This document shows positions 1-7,904 of a stretch of 32,313 nt of DNA, in pieces (the stretch's first letter is position 1; each line of letters begins with the position of its first letter). The notes below the pieces were generated by a model. That model saw only the letters and a list, made by a program, of their open reading frames with translations. It was not told the origin of the DNA and did no database searches. The position numbers and the translations under genes are program-made. Source of the DNA: an uncultured Candidatus Saccharibacteria bacterium (GTDB lineage Bacteria > Patescibacteriota > Saccharimonadia > Saccharimonadales > Saccharimonadaceae); contig CANOTH010000012.1 of NCBI GenBank assembly GCA_947570505.1, forward strand, positions 1 to 32,313, written 5' to 3'.

Positions 1-76
1 TTTTTAAATTTTTTTTTTTTTTAAACTGGTTTTTTGGGGGTTTTTAACCCCCAAAACCCCCCCCCCCCCCCCCCCC
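1..76. repeat. low-complexity homopolymer patch, including a C20 run
   Basis: Nearly all bases lie in mononucleotide runs (T15, T6, G5, T5, C5), ending in an uninterrupted run of 20 C at 57-76. Nothing else in the window resembles it. It is most likely a contig-edge or sequencing artefact. A real poly-C tract 59 bases before the first gene could in principle be phase-variable. Reading frames across it are glycine runs and were not annotated. Confidence 0.75.
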
Positions 77-122
77 AGCAAAATTAGTTCAGAAAATGCT
101 TGTATTGTAAGTGGAGGTAGTA

Positions 123-128
123 TATAAT
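123..128 (+). promoter_or_regulatory. -10 element (TATAAT), leaderless arrangement
   Basis: A perfect TATAAT ends 7 nt before the ATG at 136. A purine-rich GGAGG lies at 112-116, upstream of the expected transcription start, so it cannot act as a ribosome-binding site on this transcript. This suggests an mRNA that starts at or next to the AUG. Confidence 0.55.
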
Positions 129-135
129 TAAGAAC

Positions 136-1944
136 ATGACAAAAGCAGAGGACACGGACAAAACAAATCAGCACAAGACCACTTGGCGCACTATGCACTA
201 CTATTGGCAGGAAATTAAGAAGTACAAGTGGTATTCATTAGGAATGATTATTACAACCCCGATCGTAGTGTTTATCCGGGCGATTCTGGCCCCTTTGATT
301 TTCGCGGACTTGATCGAAAAGGCCTCCATGGGGCTGTCAGCTGAGGAAATGTTGACGGTGGTCTTCTGGGAGATTTTGGGGTTCTTCGTGCTATACATCT
401 TCAACAAGGTGGTGCTGGAAGAGCTGCGGCTTTATTGGTGCTGGAAGATGGAAGTGCTGGCGATGTATGATTTGGCCGTAGATTGCTTTAAGGTAGTCAA
501 TGATCAATCAATGCAGTTTCACAATAATCGTTTCTCTGGTTCCCTAGTGTCGCAGACTAATAAGTTCGTCTGGGCTTTTGAACGACTGATTGATACAGTG
601 GTTTGGAGTTTGTGGCCGACTTTGGTTTATATTGGCATGGTGATCATCGTGCTGGCTCCGCAAGCTCCGTGGTTTGCGGTGGGGATTGTGGCTTTCACAG
701 CGCTCTATGCGGTGGTTTCCGGATTTTCGTTCAAGAAGATCGCTCATCTCAGCGACAATGTGGCAGCAGCTGAAGCCAAGCAAACGGGGCAGCTGGCGGA
801 TTCGATTTCTAATATTATCTCAGTAAAATCTTATGCTAATGAAGCCCACGAGCGACATCGTTATGCGGATTTTTCTAAAACGACTTTGACAGCCAATAAT
901 GCGCAAATGCGGGCTACGATTAAGCGCGATTTGCAATTTAATGGAGTACAGATTGGTATCACGGCTCTCATCTTGGTGTTTTTGGTCTACGGGCGCAGCT
1001 GGCTGGGGATCTCGGTCGCAACTTTGGTATTAATCGTGAATTATGCTCAGTCGATTCAGGGGCAGCTCTGGGATATTAATAGTATTTTCAAAAATATCAA
1101 CCGGGTTTTTGGTGATGCTCATGAGATGACAATCATTCTAGATATGGTGGATGATGTGGTGGATCTGCCCGGAGCCAAAGAGCTGGAGCTACGCGAAGCG
1201 GCAGTGAGTTTTAATGGGATTGATTTTAAACATAAGGATGCCAAGGAGGCGATTTTCCATGGCTTCACTCTAAACGTGAAGCCTGGTGAACGTATCGGTC
1301 TAGTGGGAATGTCAGGTTCAGGCAAGACCACTCTGACCAAGCTGCTACTGCGCTTTGCCGATGTGGATGCGGGCGAGATTACGATTTCGGGACAGAATAT
1401 TAAGGATATTACGCAGCATAGTCTGCGTAAAGCTATTGCCTATGTACCACAGGAGACCTCGCTTTTTCACCGTTCGATCGCGGAGAATATTGCTTATGGT
1501 AAGCTGGACGCAACCGAAGAAGAGATTAAGCAGGCGGCGGAGCTAGCTAATGCTCATGAGTTCATCAAAGATCTACCGGAAGGCTACGAAACCTTGGTGG
1601 GTGAGAGAGGGGTGAAATTGTCGGGTGGTCAGCGGCAGCGGGTGGCGATTGCCCGGGCAATTCTGAAGAATGCACCAATTCTAGTGCTGGACGAAGCCAC
1701 TAGTGCGCTAGACTCGGAGAGTGAAGCACTAATCCAGAGTGCTCTGGAGAGGCTAATGCAGGGTAGGACCAGCATCGTAATCGCACACCGGTTGTCGACT
1801 GTGGCGAGCCTAGACCGCATTGTGGTACTAGAGAATGGTAAGATTGCTGAGCAGGGTAGTCATGAAGAACTACTGAGGCGCGAGGGCGGGGTCTATAAGC
1901 ACTTGTGGGATCGCCAATCTGGTGCTTTCATGGAAGAAAGCTAA
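136..1944 (+). CDS. ABC exporter, fused membrane and ATPase domains
   Basis: A half-transporter of the type-1 exporter (MsbA/multidrug) class, expected to dimerise in the cytoplasmic membrane and export a lipid, peptide or drug; the substrate cannot be read from sequence. Residues ~30-330 form the membrane domain with about six hydrophobic segments. Residues ~350-602 form the ATPase domain: Walker A GMSGSGKT (391-398), Q-loop VPQE (437-440), signature LSGGQRQR (495-502), Walker B ILVLDE (515-520) and the H-loop in VIAHRLS. The length, 602 aa, is normal for the family. All ATPase residues are present, so it should be active. It converges on the ABC-2 operon with only 6 bp between stop codons and no visible terminator. 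Confidence 0.93.
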   Translation: MTKAEDTDKTNQHKTTWRTMHYYWQEIKKYKWYSLGMIITTPIVVFIRAILAPLIFADLIEKASMGLSAEEMLTVVFWEILGFFVLYIFNKVVLEELRLYWCWKMEVLAMYDLAVDCFKVVNDQSMQFHNNRFSGSLVSQTNKFVWAFERLIDTVVWSLWPTLVYIGMVIIVLAPQAPWFAVGIVAFTALYAVVSGFSFKKIAHLSDNVAAAEAKQTGQLADSISNIISVKSYANEAHERHRYADFSKTTLTANNAQMRATIKRDLQFNGVQIGITALILVFLVYGRSWLGISVATLVLIVNYAQSIQGQLWDINSIFKNINRVFGDAHEMTIILDMVDDVVDLPGAKELELREAAVSFNGIDFKHKDAKEAIFHGFTLNVKPGERIGLVGMSGSGKTTLTKLLLRFADVDAGEITISGQNIKDITQHSLRKAIAYVPQETSLFHRSIAENIAYGKLDATEEEIKQAAELANAHEFIKDLPEGYETLVGERGVKLSGGQRQRVAIARAILKNAPILVLDEATSALDSESEALIQSALERLMQGRTSIVIAHRLSTVASLDRIVVLENGKIAEQGSHEELLRREGGVYKHLWDRQSGAFMEES

Positions 1945-1950
1945 GTGTTT

Positions 1951-3096
1951 CTAGCGGTCTTGGCGATGGCGACTGAGGTAATTAGCTGCCAGTACAAAGA
2001 CAACTGTGAATATTATAACAACTGTTATATTTAAGATAATTGGTAGCAGGGTTTCCCAGGAAAAAGTTTCAAGAAGCTTGATCTGCTCATTAGCATCAAT
2101 ATACCAATAAGAGGGTAAGAGGTGAGCAATAGCTTTGACACTGCCGGGCAGCCAGACCAAGGGTACAAAAGCGCCGCAGAGGAAACTACTGCCGAGCCCA
2201 ATCACGTTAACTATACCATTCAGGGCATTGCGACTATTGACGAGCTGAGCAATTAGGAAAGCCATAGCCGTAATACAGCCAGTGAAAGCTAATGAATTCC
2301 CGATAAACCATAATCCCTGAACCGAAAACATTACTGTCCCTGCGATCCAAAAGCTCAACACTATATAAATTAGCCACATGACTAGAGCAAAGAGTAAATT
2401 CGACACCAGCAAAATACGATTCACTCGCTCAGGGCTAATAGCACCAACTTTGATGCGCGAGGCAACTTTGGAGTTACGAAAACTCAACAAAGTCAAGCAA
2501 ATCATGAAAATACAGCCCGCAATCAAAGGATAATTCAGGAAATTATAGTAAAAAGCCGCCCTATTCAGCCCACTAGTATCGGTGTGCGCTGTCAACTCCA
2601 CGGTTACAGATTGGCCTAAGGTGGATTCGACATTTTGCACCAGCTCATTCTCGCCCTGACTAATCAGCCGATAAGCTCCAGCGGTTTCGAGATAGCGCTG
2701 CAAGCTCATTTCGGCAAGACTAGCATTGTAATCTCCTGTGCTACGAAAATCAATTTCAGGATTTTCGCCGGCCAAATAATTCACACTAAAATGCTCGGGA
2801 ATTTCCATGACAAAATTGACCCGACGATAGAATAAGGCATCGTTTAGACTTTCTTGATCGCTTGGTAAATCTATCACATTGCTGCGTTCGCTTAGATATT
2901 TAACTAGCGAATCACTGAGTTCATGACCAGAATCATGGTTGAGAATGTAGATGTCGGGCTTAGTGGCTTCGAAATTTATTGTGGATTCATTAGATTGTAG
3001 ACTAAAGATACTGAAACAAATGAGGATTGCACTATAGAGGATAAGTACCCCCTTATTGCGATTCAGAATTTGCAAAAAAGCTTTAAAGATAGTCAT
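1951..3096 (-). CDS. ABC-2 type transporter permease (second subunit)
   Basis: Membrane subunit of an ABC-2 (DrrB/YhgE-like) exporter, last gene of the tetR operon. One N-terminal membrane helix is followed by a large extracytoplasmic loop (about residues 30-190) and then five to six helices, the usual ABC2_membrane_3 layout. The start is the ATG at 3096, preceded by AAGGA; an upstream in-frame extension to 3132 lacks a ribosome site. It overlaps the end of the first permease gene by 14 bp, implying translational coupling. Its 3' end contains a palindrome at 2014-2029 that matches the tetR promoter. Confidence 0.85.
   Translation of the reverse strand: MTIFKAFLQILNRNKGVLILYSAILICFSIFSLQSNESTINFEATKPDIYILNHDSGHELSDSLVKYLSERSNVIDLPSDQESLNDALFYRRVNFVMEIPEHFSVNYLAGENPEIDFRSTGDYNASLAEMSLQRYLETAGAYRLISQGENELVQNVESTLGQSVTVELTAHTDTSGLNRAAFYYNFLNYPLIAGCIFMICLTLLSFRNSKVASRIKVGAISPERVNRILLVSNLLFALVMWLIYIVLSFWIAGTVMFSVQGLWFIGNSLAFTGCITAMAFLIAQLVNSRNALNGIVNVIGLGSSFLCGAFVPLVWLPGSVKAIAHLLPSYWYIDANEQIKLLETFSWETLLPIILNITVVIIFTVVFVLAANYLSRHRQDR
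2014..2029. promoter_or_regulatory. palindrome matching the tetR operator, inside a permease gene
   Basis: Perfect 7-bp arms TATAACA/TGTTATA with a 2-bp spacer. On the minus strand the element continues as TGTTATAATATT, as in the tetR promoter at 5580-5599. It encodes hydrophobic residues of the last membrane helix, so codon use could explain part of the likeness. Confidence 0.35.
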
Positions 3097-4219
3097 ATTG
3101 TTCCTTTCTGAGGCCCCAGACTGCCACTCCAATTATAACAGCCGTTATAATTGACAAGGTGGCAATGCTGGTCCAGAAGCGCTCTGCGGCGCCATAATAG
3201 TAGAGTGCATAGAGTCCGTCAGTGATTAAGTTTGCCGGATTGAGCTGATTAAGAAGTGGGAAATTTGTGTCGACTAGATACTTCATCGTGATACCCATCA
3301 TACCAGCCAAGAAACAGCCAAACATCGTGAACGCGATAATCAGACCAACTTTATTATTCTCATTAGTACGCATCACACTGGCAATCATGGCTCCTAGAGC
3401 TAAGCCACAGAGACTACCAATCACTGCTAACAGGATAATCATAGGTAAGTCGCCACCATAGTCTACCTTGAGCACGCAAACCGTATAGGCAAATAGCAAG
3501 CCTAGACCTACCAGCTGCACAAGATAACTGGAAAGTAAACTACTAGCCAGGAGGCGGAGCTTGGGGGTGGGACTCACTGCAATGCGTTTACCACTGGCAC
3601 TCATGTTTGCTAGGAGATGGTTTACCGCCGCCATGCTAATAATACTGCCGTAGAGGCAAGTCATTGCAATCAGAGTATAAAACTCAACCATGGTATAGCT
3701 GAGATGGTCAGGTGACGTATCATGTAAATTTACCGCTTCTGCCTGCGCGAGCTCGGCTAACTTCTGTGGATCCTGGGTACTAATCTGGCCGATAATTGTA
3801 GCCTGGTCCAGAATGCGTAGAAGAGTGAGGTTGAGAATCGTCACCTCAATACCGCTAGTATGAGCCGTGACTTTAGGTTTGCCCTCCTCGAAGTCTACAA
3901 AACCCACGATCTCCTCATCTACCAACAAACGTTCCGCTTCCTCGCGTGAGGTAGTGGTGAGATGGAATAGCTGCTCATCGCTACCCTCTTGGCTGAGCTG
4001 CTCTAGGGTTTGCAAAATGAGCTCTTGCTGGGGATCTGCATCTGCGGTTGGCTCTACTACCGCAATGTCGATCACTTCTAGCTTTTCGCTACTCTCGATA
4101 TTGGAAAAAGCTAGATTGAAAAATGTAGCCATAATCAGCGGGAAGGCCAAGGTCCAAAAAATCAAAGCATAGTCGTGTAAAAGAATCTTCAGGTTATATT
4201 TGAAATTATGCCAGAACAT
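3083..4219 (-). CDS. ABC-2 type transporter permease (first subunit)
   Basis: Paralogous partner of the next permease. The N-terminal helix (residues ~12-35) is followed by a large external loop (~36-175) and then about six helices. The start ATG overlaps the ATPase stop as TAATG, a classic coupling junction, with GGAG a few bases upstream inside the ATPase gene. With the ATPase and the second permease it should form a heterodimeric efflux pump. The substrate is unknown; the TetR neighbour suggests a toxic or signalling small molecule. 378 aa is normal for the family. Confidence 0.87.
   Translation of the reverse strand: MFWHNFKYNLKILLHDYALIFWTLAFPLIMATFFNLAFSNIESSEKLEVIDIAVVEPTADADPQQELILQTLEQLSQEGSDEQLFHLTTTSREEAERLLVDEEIVGFVDFEEGKPKVTAHTSGIEVTILNLTLLRILDQATIIGQISTQDPQKLAELAQAEAVNLHDTSPDHLSYTMVEFYTLIAMTCLYGSIISMAAVNHLLANMSASGKRIAVSPTPKLRLLASSLLSSYLVQLVGLGLLFAYTVCVLKVDYGGDLPMIILLAVIGSLCGLALGAMIASVMRTNENNKVGLIIAFTMFGCFLAGMMGITMKYLVDTNFPLLNQLNPANLITDGLYALYYYGAAERFWTSIATLSIITAVIIGVAVWGLRKEQYDYL
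3131..3152. promoter_or_regulatory. 9-bp inverted repeat with internal TGTTATAAT
   Basis: Perfect arms AATTATAAC/GTTATAATT separated by 4 bp, 35 bases upstream of the second permease start. On the minus strand it contains TGTTATAAT, an extended -10, so it may be an internal operon promoter and/or a TetR site. It also lies in coding sequence (Ile/Val/Thr codons), so it is tentative. Confidence 0.4.
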
Positions 4220-5001
4220 TAGTCTCGTAGCTCCTTGCCGGTCAGCTCCAAAAATACATCGTTAAGAGTGGGGCCAACCACTTGCCGAGTGGGTTTGCCC
4301 TTGACCAGCTTCTTCAGCTCGGCTGTGGTGCCGCTCGCAATTACGCGACCTTGGTCAATGATGATAATACGATCACAGAGCTGCTCGACCTCTTCCATGT
4401 AGTGTGAGGTGTAGACGATGGTAGCTCCTTGCTTGCGCAACGATTCTATATTATCCAGGATATGATTACGACTCTGTGGATCAACCGCTACCGTAGGCTC
4501 ATCTAAGAAAATAAGTTTAGGCCGATGAGCGATGCCACAGGCAATGTTGAGACGACGTAGCAAACCGCCCGAGAGTTGCTTAGGGTAGAATTTGTGATAT
4601 TTCTCTAAGCCCACCAGTTTCAGAGCATGTTCGACACATTTATTGCGCTCGGTACGATCAGTAATATACAACCCGCAGAAGAAATCAATATTATCCTCAA
4701 CTTTCAATTCATCAAAGACCGCCACGTCCTGAAATACTACCCCAATTTGACGTTTAAGCTCATAGGCCGTAGGAGTCATAGCCTCGCCAAAGATTTTAAT
4801 CTCACCCTTATTGTATTTCAATAATGAAAGGATGCAGTTAATCGTGGTTGACTTGCCACTACCATTCGGCCCAAGCAAGCCAAGAATTTCACCTTCCTTG
4901 ACTTCAAACGAGAGATCATTGACGGCTTTGAGTTTTTTGTAGATTTTAGTAAGGTGTCGCACCTCAATTATGTTAGGTGATGATGGGGTTTTATCTTTCA
5001 T
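4219..5001 (-). CDS. ABC-2 transporter ATP-binding subunit
   Basis: Cytoplasmic ATPase of the efflux pump. It has Walker A GPNGSGKST, signature LSGGLLRR, Walker B LIFLDEPT followed by VAVDPQSR, and the switch His in YTSHYMEE. The C-terminal segment ending GPTLNDVFLELTG is typical of drug/daunorubicin-type ABC ATPases. The ATG at 5001 is chosen because GGAG sits 6 nt upstream; this start is inside the end of tetR (11-bp overlap). About 260 aa. It is followed by its two permeases without gaps. Confidence 0.92.
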   Translation of the reverse strand: MKDKTPSSPNIIEVRHLTKIYKKLKAVNDLSFEVKEGEILGLLGPNGSGKSTTINCILSLLKYNKGEIKIFGEAMTPTAYELKRQIGVVFQDVAVFDELKVEDNIDFFCGLYITDRTERNKCVEHALKLVGLEKYHKFYPKQLSGGLLRRLNIACGIAHRPKLIFLDEPTVAVDPQSRNHILDNIESLRKQGATIVYTSHYMEEVEQLCDRIIIIDQGRVIASGTTAELKKLVKGKPTRQVVGPTLNDVFLELTGKELRD

Positions 5002-5554
5002 GTTTAGCTCCAATTATCATTTCATGAACGGTTTCTCGCAAAAGCTGCTCTACTTCGGTATCATTGATAATTACAGTACCATTAGCCACTAGAGTAGCTA
5101 GGCCGTGTGTAAAAATCCAGACTTTGAGATGAAATTTCCTCTGATCTGCGTCACTGAAACCAGTCAACTCGCGGCCAGCTTCGATAATGTGATTACCGGC
5201 GCTGTCTTGATCAATGAAATGCTCTGGGGTCAAGTGGCTTTGGCTAGCAAAGAGGATGCGAAAATAGTTGGGAAAATCCCGCGCGAACTTAATGTAAGCC
5301 ATGCCCATGCCGCGGTAAGCTTGGGGCTGTTTGGCGCCTTCGATCATATAGGCCTGGTAGAGATCGTGCATAGCGGAGACGGCAGCCTGACGCAACTCAT
5401 CCATGTTATCAAAATTATAAAAAATCGGTTGCACTGAACAATGAAGCTGTTCTGCGATTTGACGGGTAGTCAAATCGTCAAGGCTTTCAGTCTTGAGCAA
5501 ATCAAGGGCGACCTTGATGATGTCGTCTCTTTGAATTTTGCGTTCTGTAGGCAT
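4991..5554 (-). CDS. TetR-family transcriptional regulator
   Basis: One-component repressor of the downstream efflux operon, probably self-regulated. The N-terminal helix-turn-helix (residues ~5-50) reads DDIIKVALDLLKTE ... LTTRQIAEQLHCS ... FYNFDNMDELRQA, the TetR fingerprint, followed by a WHG/TetR_C-like ligand domain. The ATG at 5554 is chosen because the protein then starts right at the domain; the longer frame to 5719 would run through the promoter. The first efflux gene starts inside its 3' end. 187 aa is typical. Confidence 0.9.
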   Translation of the reverse strand: MPTERKIQRDDIIKVALDLLKTESLDDLTTRQIAEQLHCSVQPIFYNFDNMDELRQAAVSAMHDLYQAYMIEGAKQPQAYRGMGMAYIKFARDFPNYFRILFASQSHLTPEHFIDQDSAGNHIIEAGRELTGFSDADQRKFHLKVWIFTHGLATLVANGTVIINDTEVEQLLRETVHEMIIGAKHER

Positions 5555-5579
5555 AAAATCTTTCTGATGATTTCTCGTA

Positions 5580-5602
5580 AATATTATAACACTTGTTATT
5601 AT
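5580..5602 (-). promoter_or_regulatory. tetR promoter overlapping a palindromic operator
   Basis: On the minus strand an extended -10 (TGTTATAAT, hexamer at 5583-5588) forms one arm of the palindrome ATAACA-AG-TGTTAT (5586-5599). A second AT-rich near-repeat lies just upstream (to about 5618). An operator over the -10 is the usual place for TetR autorepression. The -35 region is poor, consistent with an extended -10 promoter. Confidence 0.55.
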
Positions 5603-5704
5603 ATCGCACGTTATAATATAAGTAAAGACCTTGCGGCCTAAGCTGATTAAAGTGTAAATACATAAGATAGAGCGCAAATAATATCGTTTGAATGTGGTAT
5701 AATA

Positions 5705-6046
5705 AGGGAGTCTGCGCAAAATCGTTATCGTCAGTGCTTTCTCGCTATCGTCTATCTCGGTATCATTCTTGCCACCATTCCCACTTACGAAGGGTTCCTA
5801 AGCCTGCTCTCGGTCTTCGCCATATCCATCTATACTTATTCCATTTGGCAGAAAAGCCCGCGCGTCTATAAGTTCTGTGGCATTCCAGTCGGGATTTTAT
5901 GGATCGCTTATAATACCTATGTGAAATCTATCTTCGGGGTAATCCTAGAAGCAATTTTGCTAATCGCATCTGTTATCGGCTACGCGGCCGAAGTGAAATC
6001 TGCCAAAGGTGGTAAAATAGAAAGTAAGAAACAGGAGAAAGAATGA
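5705..6046 (+). pseudogene. YgjV-family membrane protein, N-terminus missing
   Basis: The frame open from 5666 to the TGA at 6044-6046 encodes ~110 residues with four hydrophobic segments. The order LLSVFAISIYTYSIW, VYKFCGIPVGILWIAYN, IFGVILEAILLIASVIGY matches the C-terminal half of the YgjV inner-membrane family (about 170-180 aa when complete). No ATG, GTG or TTG is present at its head, so the 5' half is missing. A TATAAT at 5698-5703 lies just before the homologous part. The stop overlaps the next start as ATGA, so the fragment may still be transcribed with the phosphatase. Confidence 0.6.
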
Positions 6047-6588
6047 AACTAATTGCTACCCGACATGCCGAAACCAACTACAATGTGAAAGATCTAGTAA
6101 ATTATGATCCGTCAGCGGATGTGCATCTGACCGAAAAAGGTATAAAACAAGCAGCCGAACTTGCCGAACAATTGAAAGATTTTAAGTTTGATAGGATCTA
6201 CATTTCTAGGTTGAAACGCACAAAGCAGACCGCCGATGCTATCAATCGCTATCATGGGCAAGAGTTAGTGGTAAATGAACTGCTAGACGATACTCGGAAT
6301 GGATTTGAAGGTCGTCCGTATAGCGAAGCCAAAGGTTGGCGTGATACACAGCCTAATCCAGTGACTGCGCGTTATCAGGGCAAATATGAATCCGTCAGCG
6401 ACATGACAGACCGCGTGCGCAAGTTCTTGGACTATCTGAAACAGCATCACGGAAATGACGAAACGATTTTAATTGTCACTAGCAGCCACATTATCAAGCA
6501 GTTGCGTATGCTGAACGGCGAAATTACGATGCAAGAGTTGCTCAATACACCAGCCAAACATGCCACTTACTATGAATTTGATATTTAA
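6043..6588 (+). CDS. histidine phosphatase family protein (phosphoglycerate mutase-like)
   Basis: Branch-2-like histidine phosphatase of 181 aa. The catalytic motif RHAETNYN begins at residue 7, with the second-arm FDRIYISRLKRTKQTADAI, the acid residues in LLDDTRNGFEGRPYSEA, and the late histidine in VTSSHIIKQL (HIIK, normally GHxxxI). Its target (sugar phosphate, nucleotide or alpha-ribazole-like) cannot be told. The ATG is preceded by AGGAG and overlaps the YgjV relic's stop (ATGA). The next gene starts 12 bp after its stop with its own AGGAG, so the three form an operon. Confidence 0.85.
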   Translation: MKLIATRHAETNYNVKDLVNYDPSADVHLTEKGIKQAAELAEQLKDFKFDRIYISRLKRTKQTADAINRYHGQELVVNELLDDTRNGFEGRPYSEAKGWRDTQPNPVTARYQGKYESVSDMTDRVRKFLDYLKQHHGNDETILIVTSSHIIKQLRMLNGEITMQELLNTPAKHATYYEFDI

Positions 6589-6600
6589 ACAGGAGTAAAA

Positions 6601-7116
6601 ATGATTTATCTTAAGCTTGCTAATTTAGAAGATGCCAAAGCTGAATACGAAGCTTTGCAGAAAATCCCAGCCGCCGAAAATGGTTTGAATAATGAATATG
6701 CCGATATGTCTGAAACTGAGTTTGTGGAGCAGGCTTTGCCAAAAATGATTGCTAATTCTAGGGGAGAAGACCTGCCGGAAGGTTATGTGCCGTTTTCGGT
6801 TTATTTCTTGTGGGATGACGATAAGATTGTTGACTTATTCCATTTTCGGCACCATCTTTGTGATAGTTTGAAAAAGCATGGTGGGCATATTGGCTATGCT
6901 ACCATTAAATAATATCGTGGTAAAGGCTATGCTAGTAAAGGCTTGAAGTTATTGCTTGACGAAGTGCGCGATAAAATCCCCGAAGACGAGTTTTGGCTGG
7001 ATGCACGTAAAGACAACCTTGCTTCACAAAAGGTGATGTTAAGTAATGGCGCATATAAGGTGGATGAATACGAAATGGATGGCATCCAATATGTCAGAAT
7101 GAGAATTAAAAAGTAG
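6601..7116 (+). pseudogene. GNAT N-acetyltransferase interrupted by an in-frame TAA
   Basis: The first part (103 codons) ends at a TAA at 6910-6912, exactly before YRGKGYASKGLKLLL, the acetyl-CoA binding motif A (R/QxxGxG/A) of GNAT enzymes. The same frame continues for 67 more codons through DNLASQKVMLSNGAYKVDEY, the usual GNAT C-terminal motif, to a TAG at 7114. No frameshift is needed: one sense-to-TAA change explains it. The truncated product would lack the cofactor site. A sequencing error is the alternative; recoding is unlikely because TAA ends many genes here. Confidence 0.8.
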
Positions 7117-7123
7117 CACCTAA

Positions 7124-7162
7124 TCGCTTCGCGAGTTCCGCGCTACGCGGTCTAGCGACCGC
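7124..7162. repeat. cluster of three GC-rich hairpins
   Basis: Directly after the GNAT relic come TCGC-TTC-GCGA (7124-7134), CCGCG-CTA-CGCGG (7138-7150) and GCGGTC-TAGC-GACCGC (7147-7162). The last two share four bases and exclude each other. The block is far more GC-rich than its surroundings and has no T tract, so it is not a standard terminator; a REP-like element is possible. Confidence 0.45.
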
Positions 7163-7285
7163 TCCGCGCACCCTAAAATCCCACCGGTTTGTCAAGAAAA
7201 CTGGAAAATTCTGGTGATTTTATACCGTCATGCCAACTTAACGTGAATTGTCAAACTAGCTATTCATGCAACTTCTTGCTGTTAC

Positions 7286-7314
7286 TTGACATTTTGTGCT
7301 TTCTGTGCTAAAAT
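7286..7314 (+). promoter_or_regulatory. strong sigma70-like promoter (TTGACA-17-TAAAAT)
   Basis: A perfect -35 TTGACA, a 17-bp spacer ending TGTGC (extended -10) and TAAAAT. Transcription should start near 7321, giving a ~72-nt leader ending in AGGAGGGG before the ATG at 7393. Confidence 0.8.
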
Positions 7315-7392
7315 AGAAAACAAGCCTATCACGTAGGACAGGATTTTGGTAGTCTAGATAGAGTTCTTTTCAAAAAATAGGAGGGGTGAAAA

Positions 7393-7849
7393 ATGTTAGA
7401 AAGAATCGACATTACAGCTGAAACCAGGGTTCGAGTTTTGGCCTTTCGAGGGCTAAAAGGCGAATACTACCAAGGAGTGCCGGAGGTTTGGATTGAATGC
7501 TTTGGAGTGGATAACGAGATGGATCCAGAATTTCCGACTTTTGACCAGATTCTTTACCTGCGAAATATGAATATTTGTCCGACAGCTTCTGAAACAATGG
7601 AGGCATTCTTTCCGATTTGGCATGCGGCGGTAATTACTTTTAAGGATGGGAAGCCAGTCACAAAATGTCAAAATAATGGCCAAAGCCACCGGAAAGACTG
7701 GCAAACTGAACTTTGCCTACATCCTAAAGACAGAGAGAATCAATATCCAGTTGTACTTTGTCTATCTTGTTATGGATGTGGCACATGAGGAACTTTGGTG
7801 GATTCAACGCGACGAAATGCGGCCGGTGCCTAGTCCTTACAATAATTAA
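7393..7849 (+). pseudogene. orphan protein gene, probably frameshifted
   Basis: No family recognised. The ATG has the strong ribosome site AGGAGGGG. Its frame stops at 7786-7788 (131 codons), and the last ~40 residues look unlike protein (Cys- and Gln-rich). The +1 frame becomes convincing over the same stretch (ILKTERINIQLYFVYLVMD, then EELWWIQRDEMRPVP) and ends at a TAA at 7847-7849, only ~8 bases before the terminator stem. I infer one extra base between about 7640 and 7720, where short A runs occur; intact length would be ~151 aa. If no frameshift exists, the gene is 7393-7788. Soluble, acidic, no signal peptide seen. Confidence 0.55.
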
Positions 7850-7856
7850 CATTTTT

Positions 7857-7888
7857 AAAAACGGAGCCAAGCTATGACTCCGTTTTTT
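7857..7888. terminator. bidirectional intrinsic terminator
   Basis: A 10-bp stem AAAAACGGAG/CTCCGTTTTT with an 11-base loop and T tracts on both strands, placed between the converging orphan gene and ppa. Confidence 0.85.
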
Positions 7889-7904
7889 CTGTTTTTACTT
7901 CAGA

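Noticed and set aside
4-198. Minus-strand frame across the homopolymer patch
   Set aside because: It encodes glycine and low-complexity runs from poly-C and overlaps the ABC exporter start.
5554-5719. N-terminal extension of TetR to 5719
   Set aside because: The extension would be translated from the promoter and operator region and precedes the helix-turn-helix domain with unrelated sequence.
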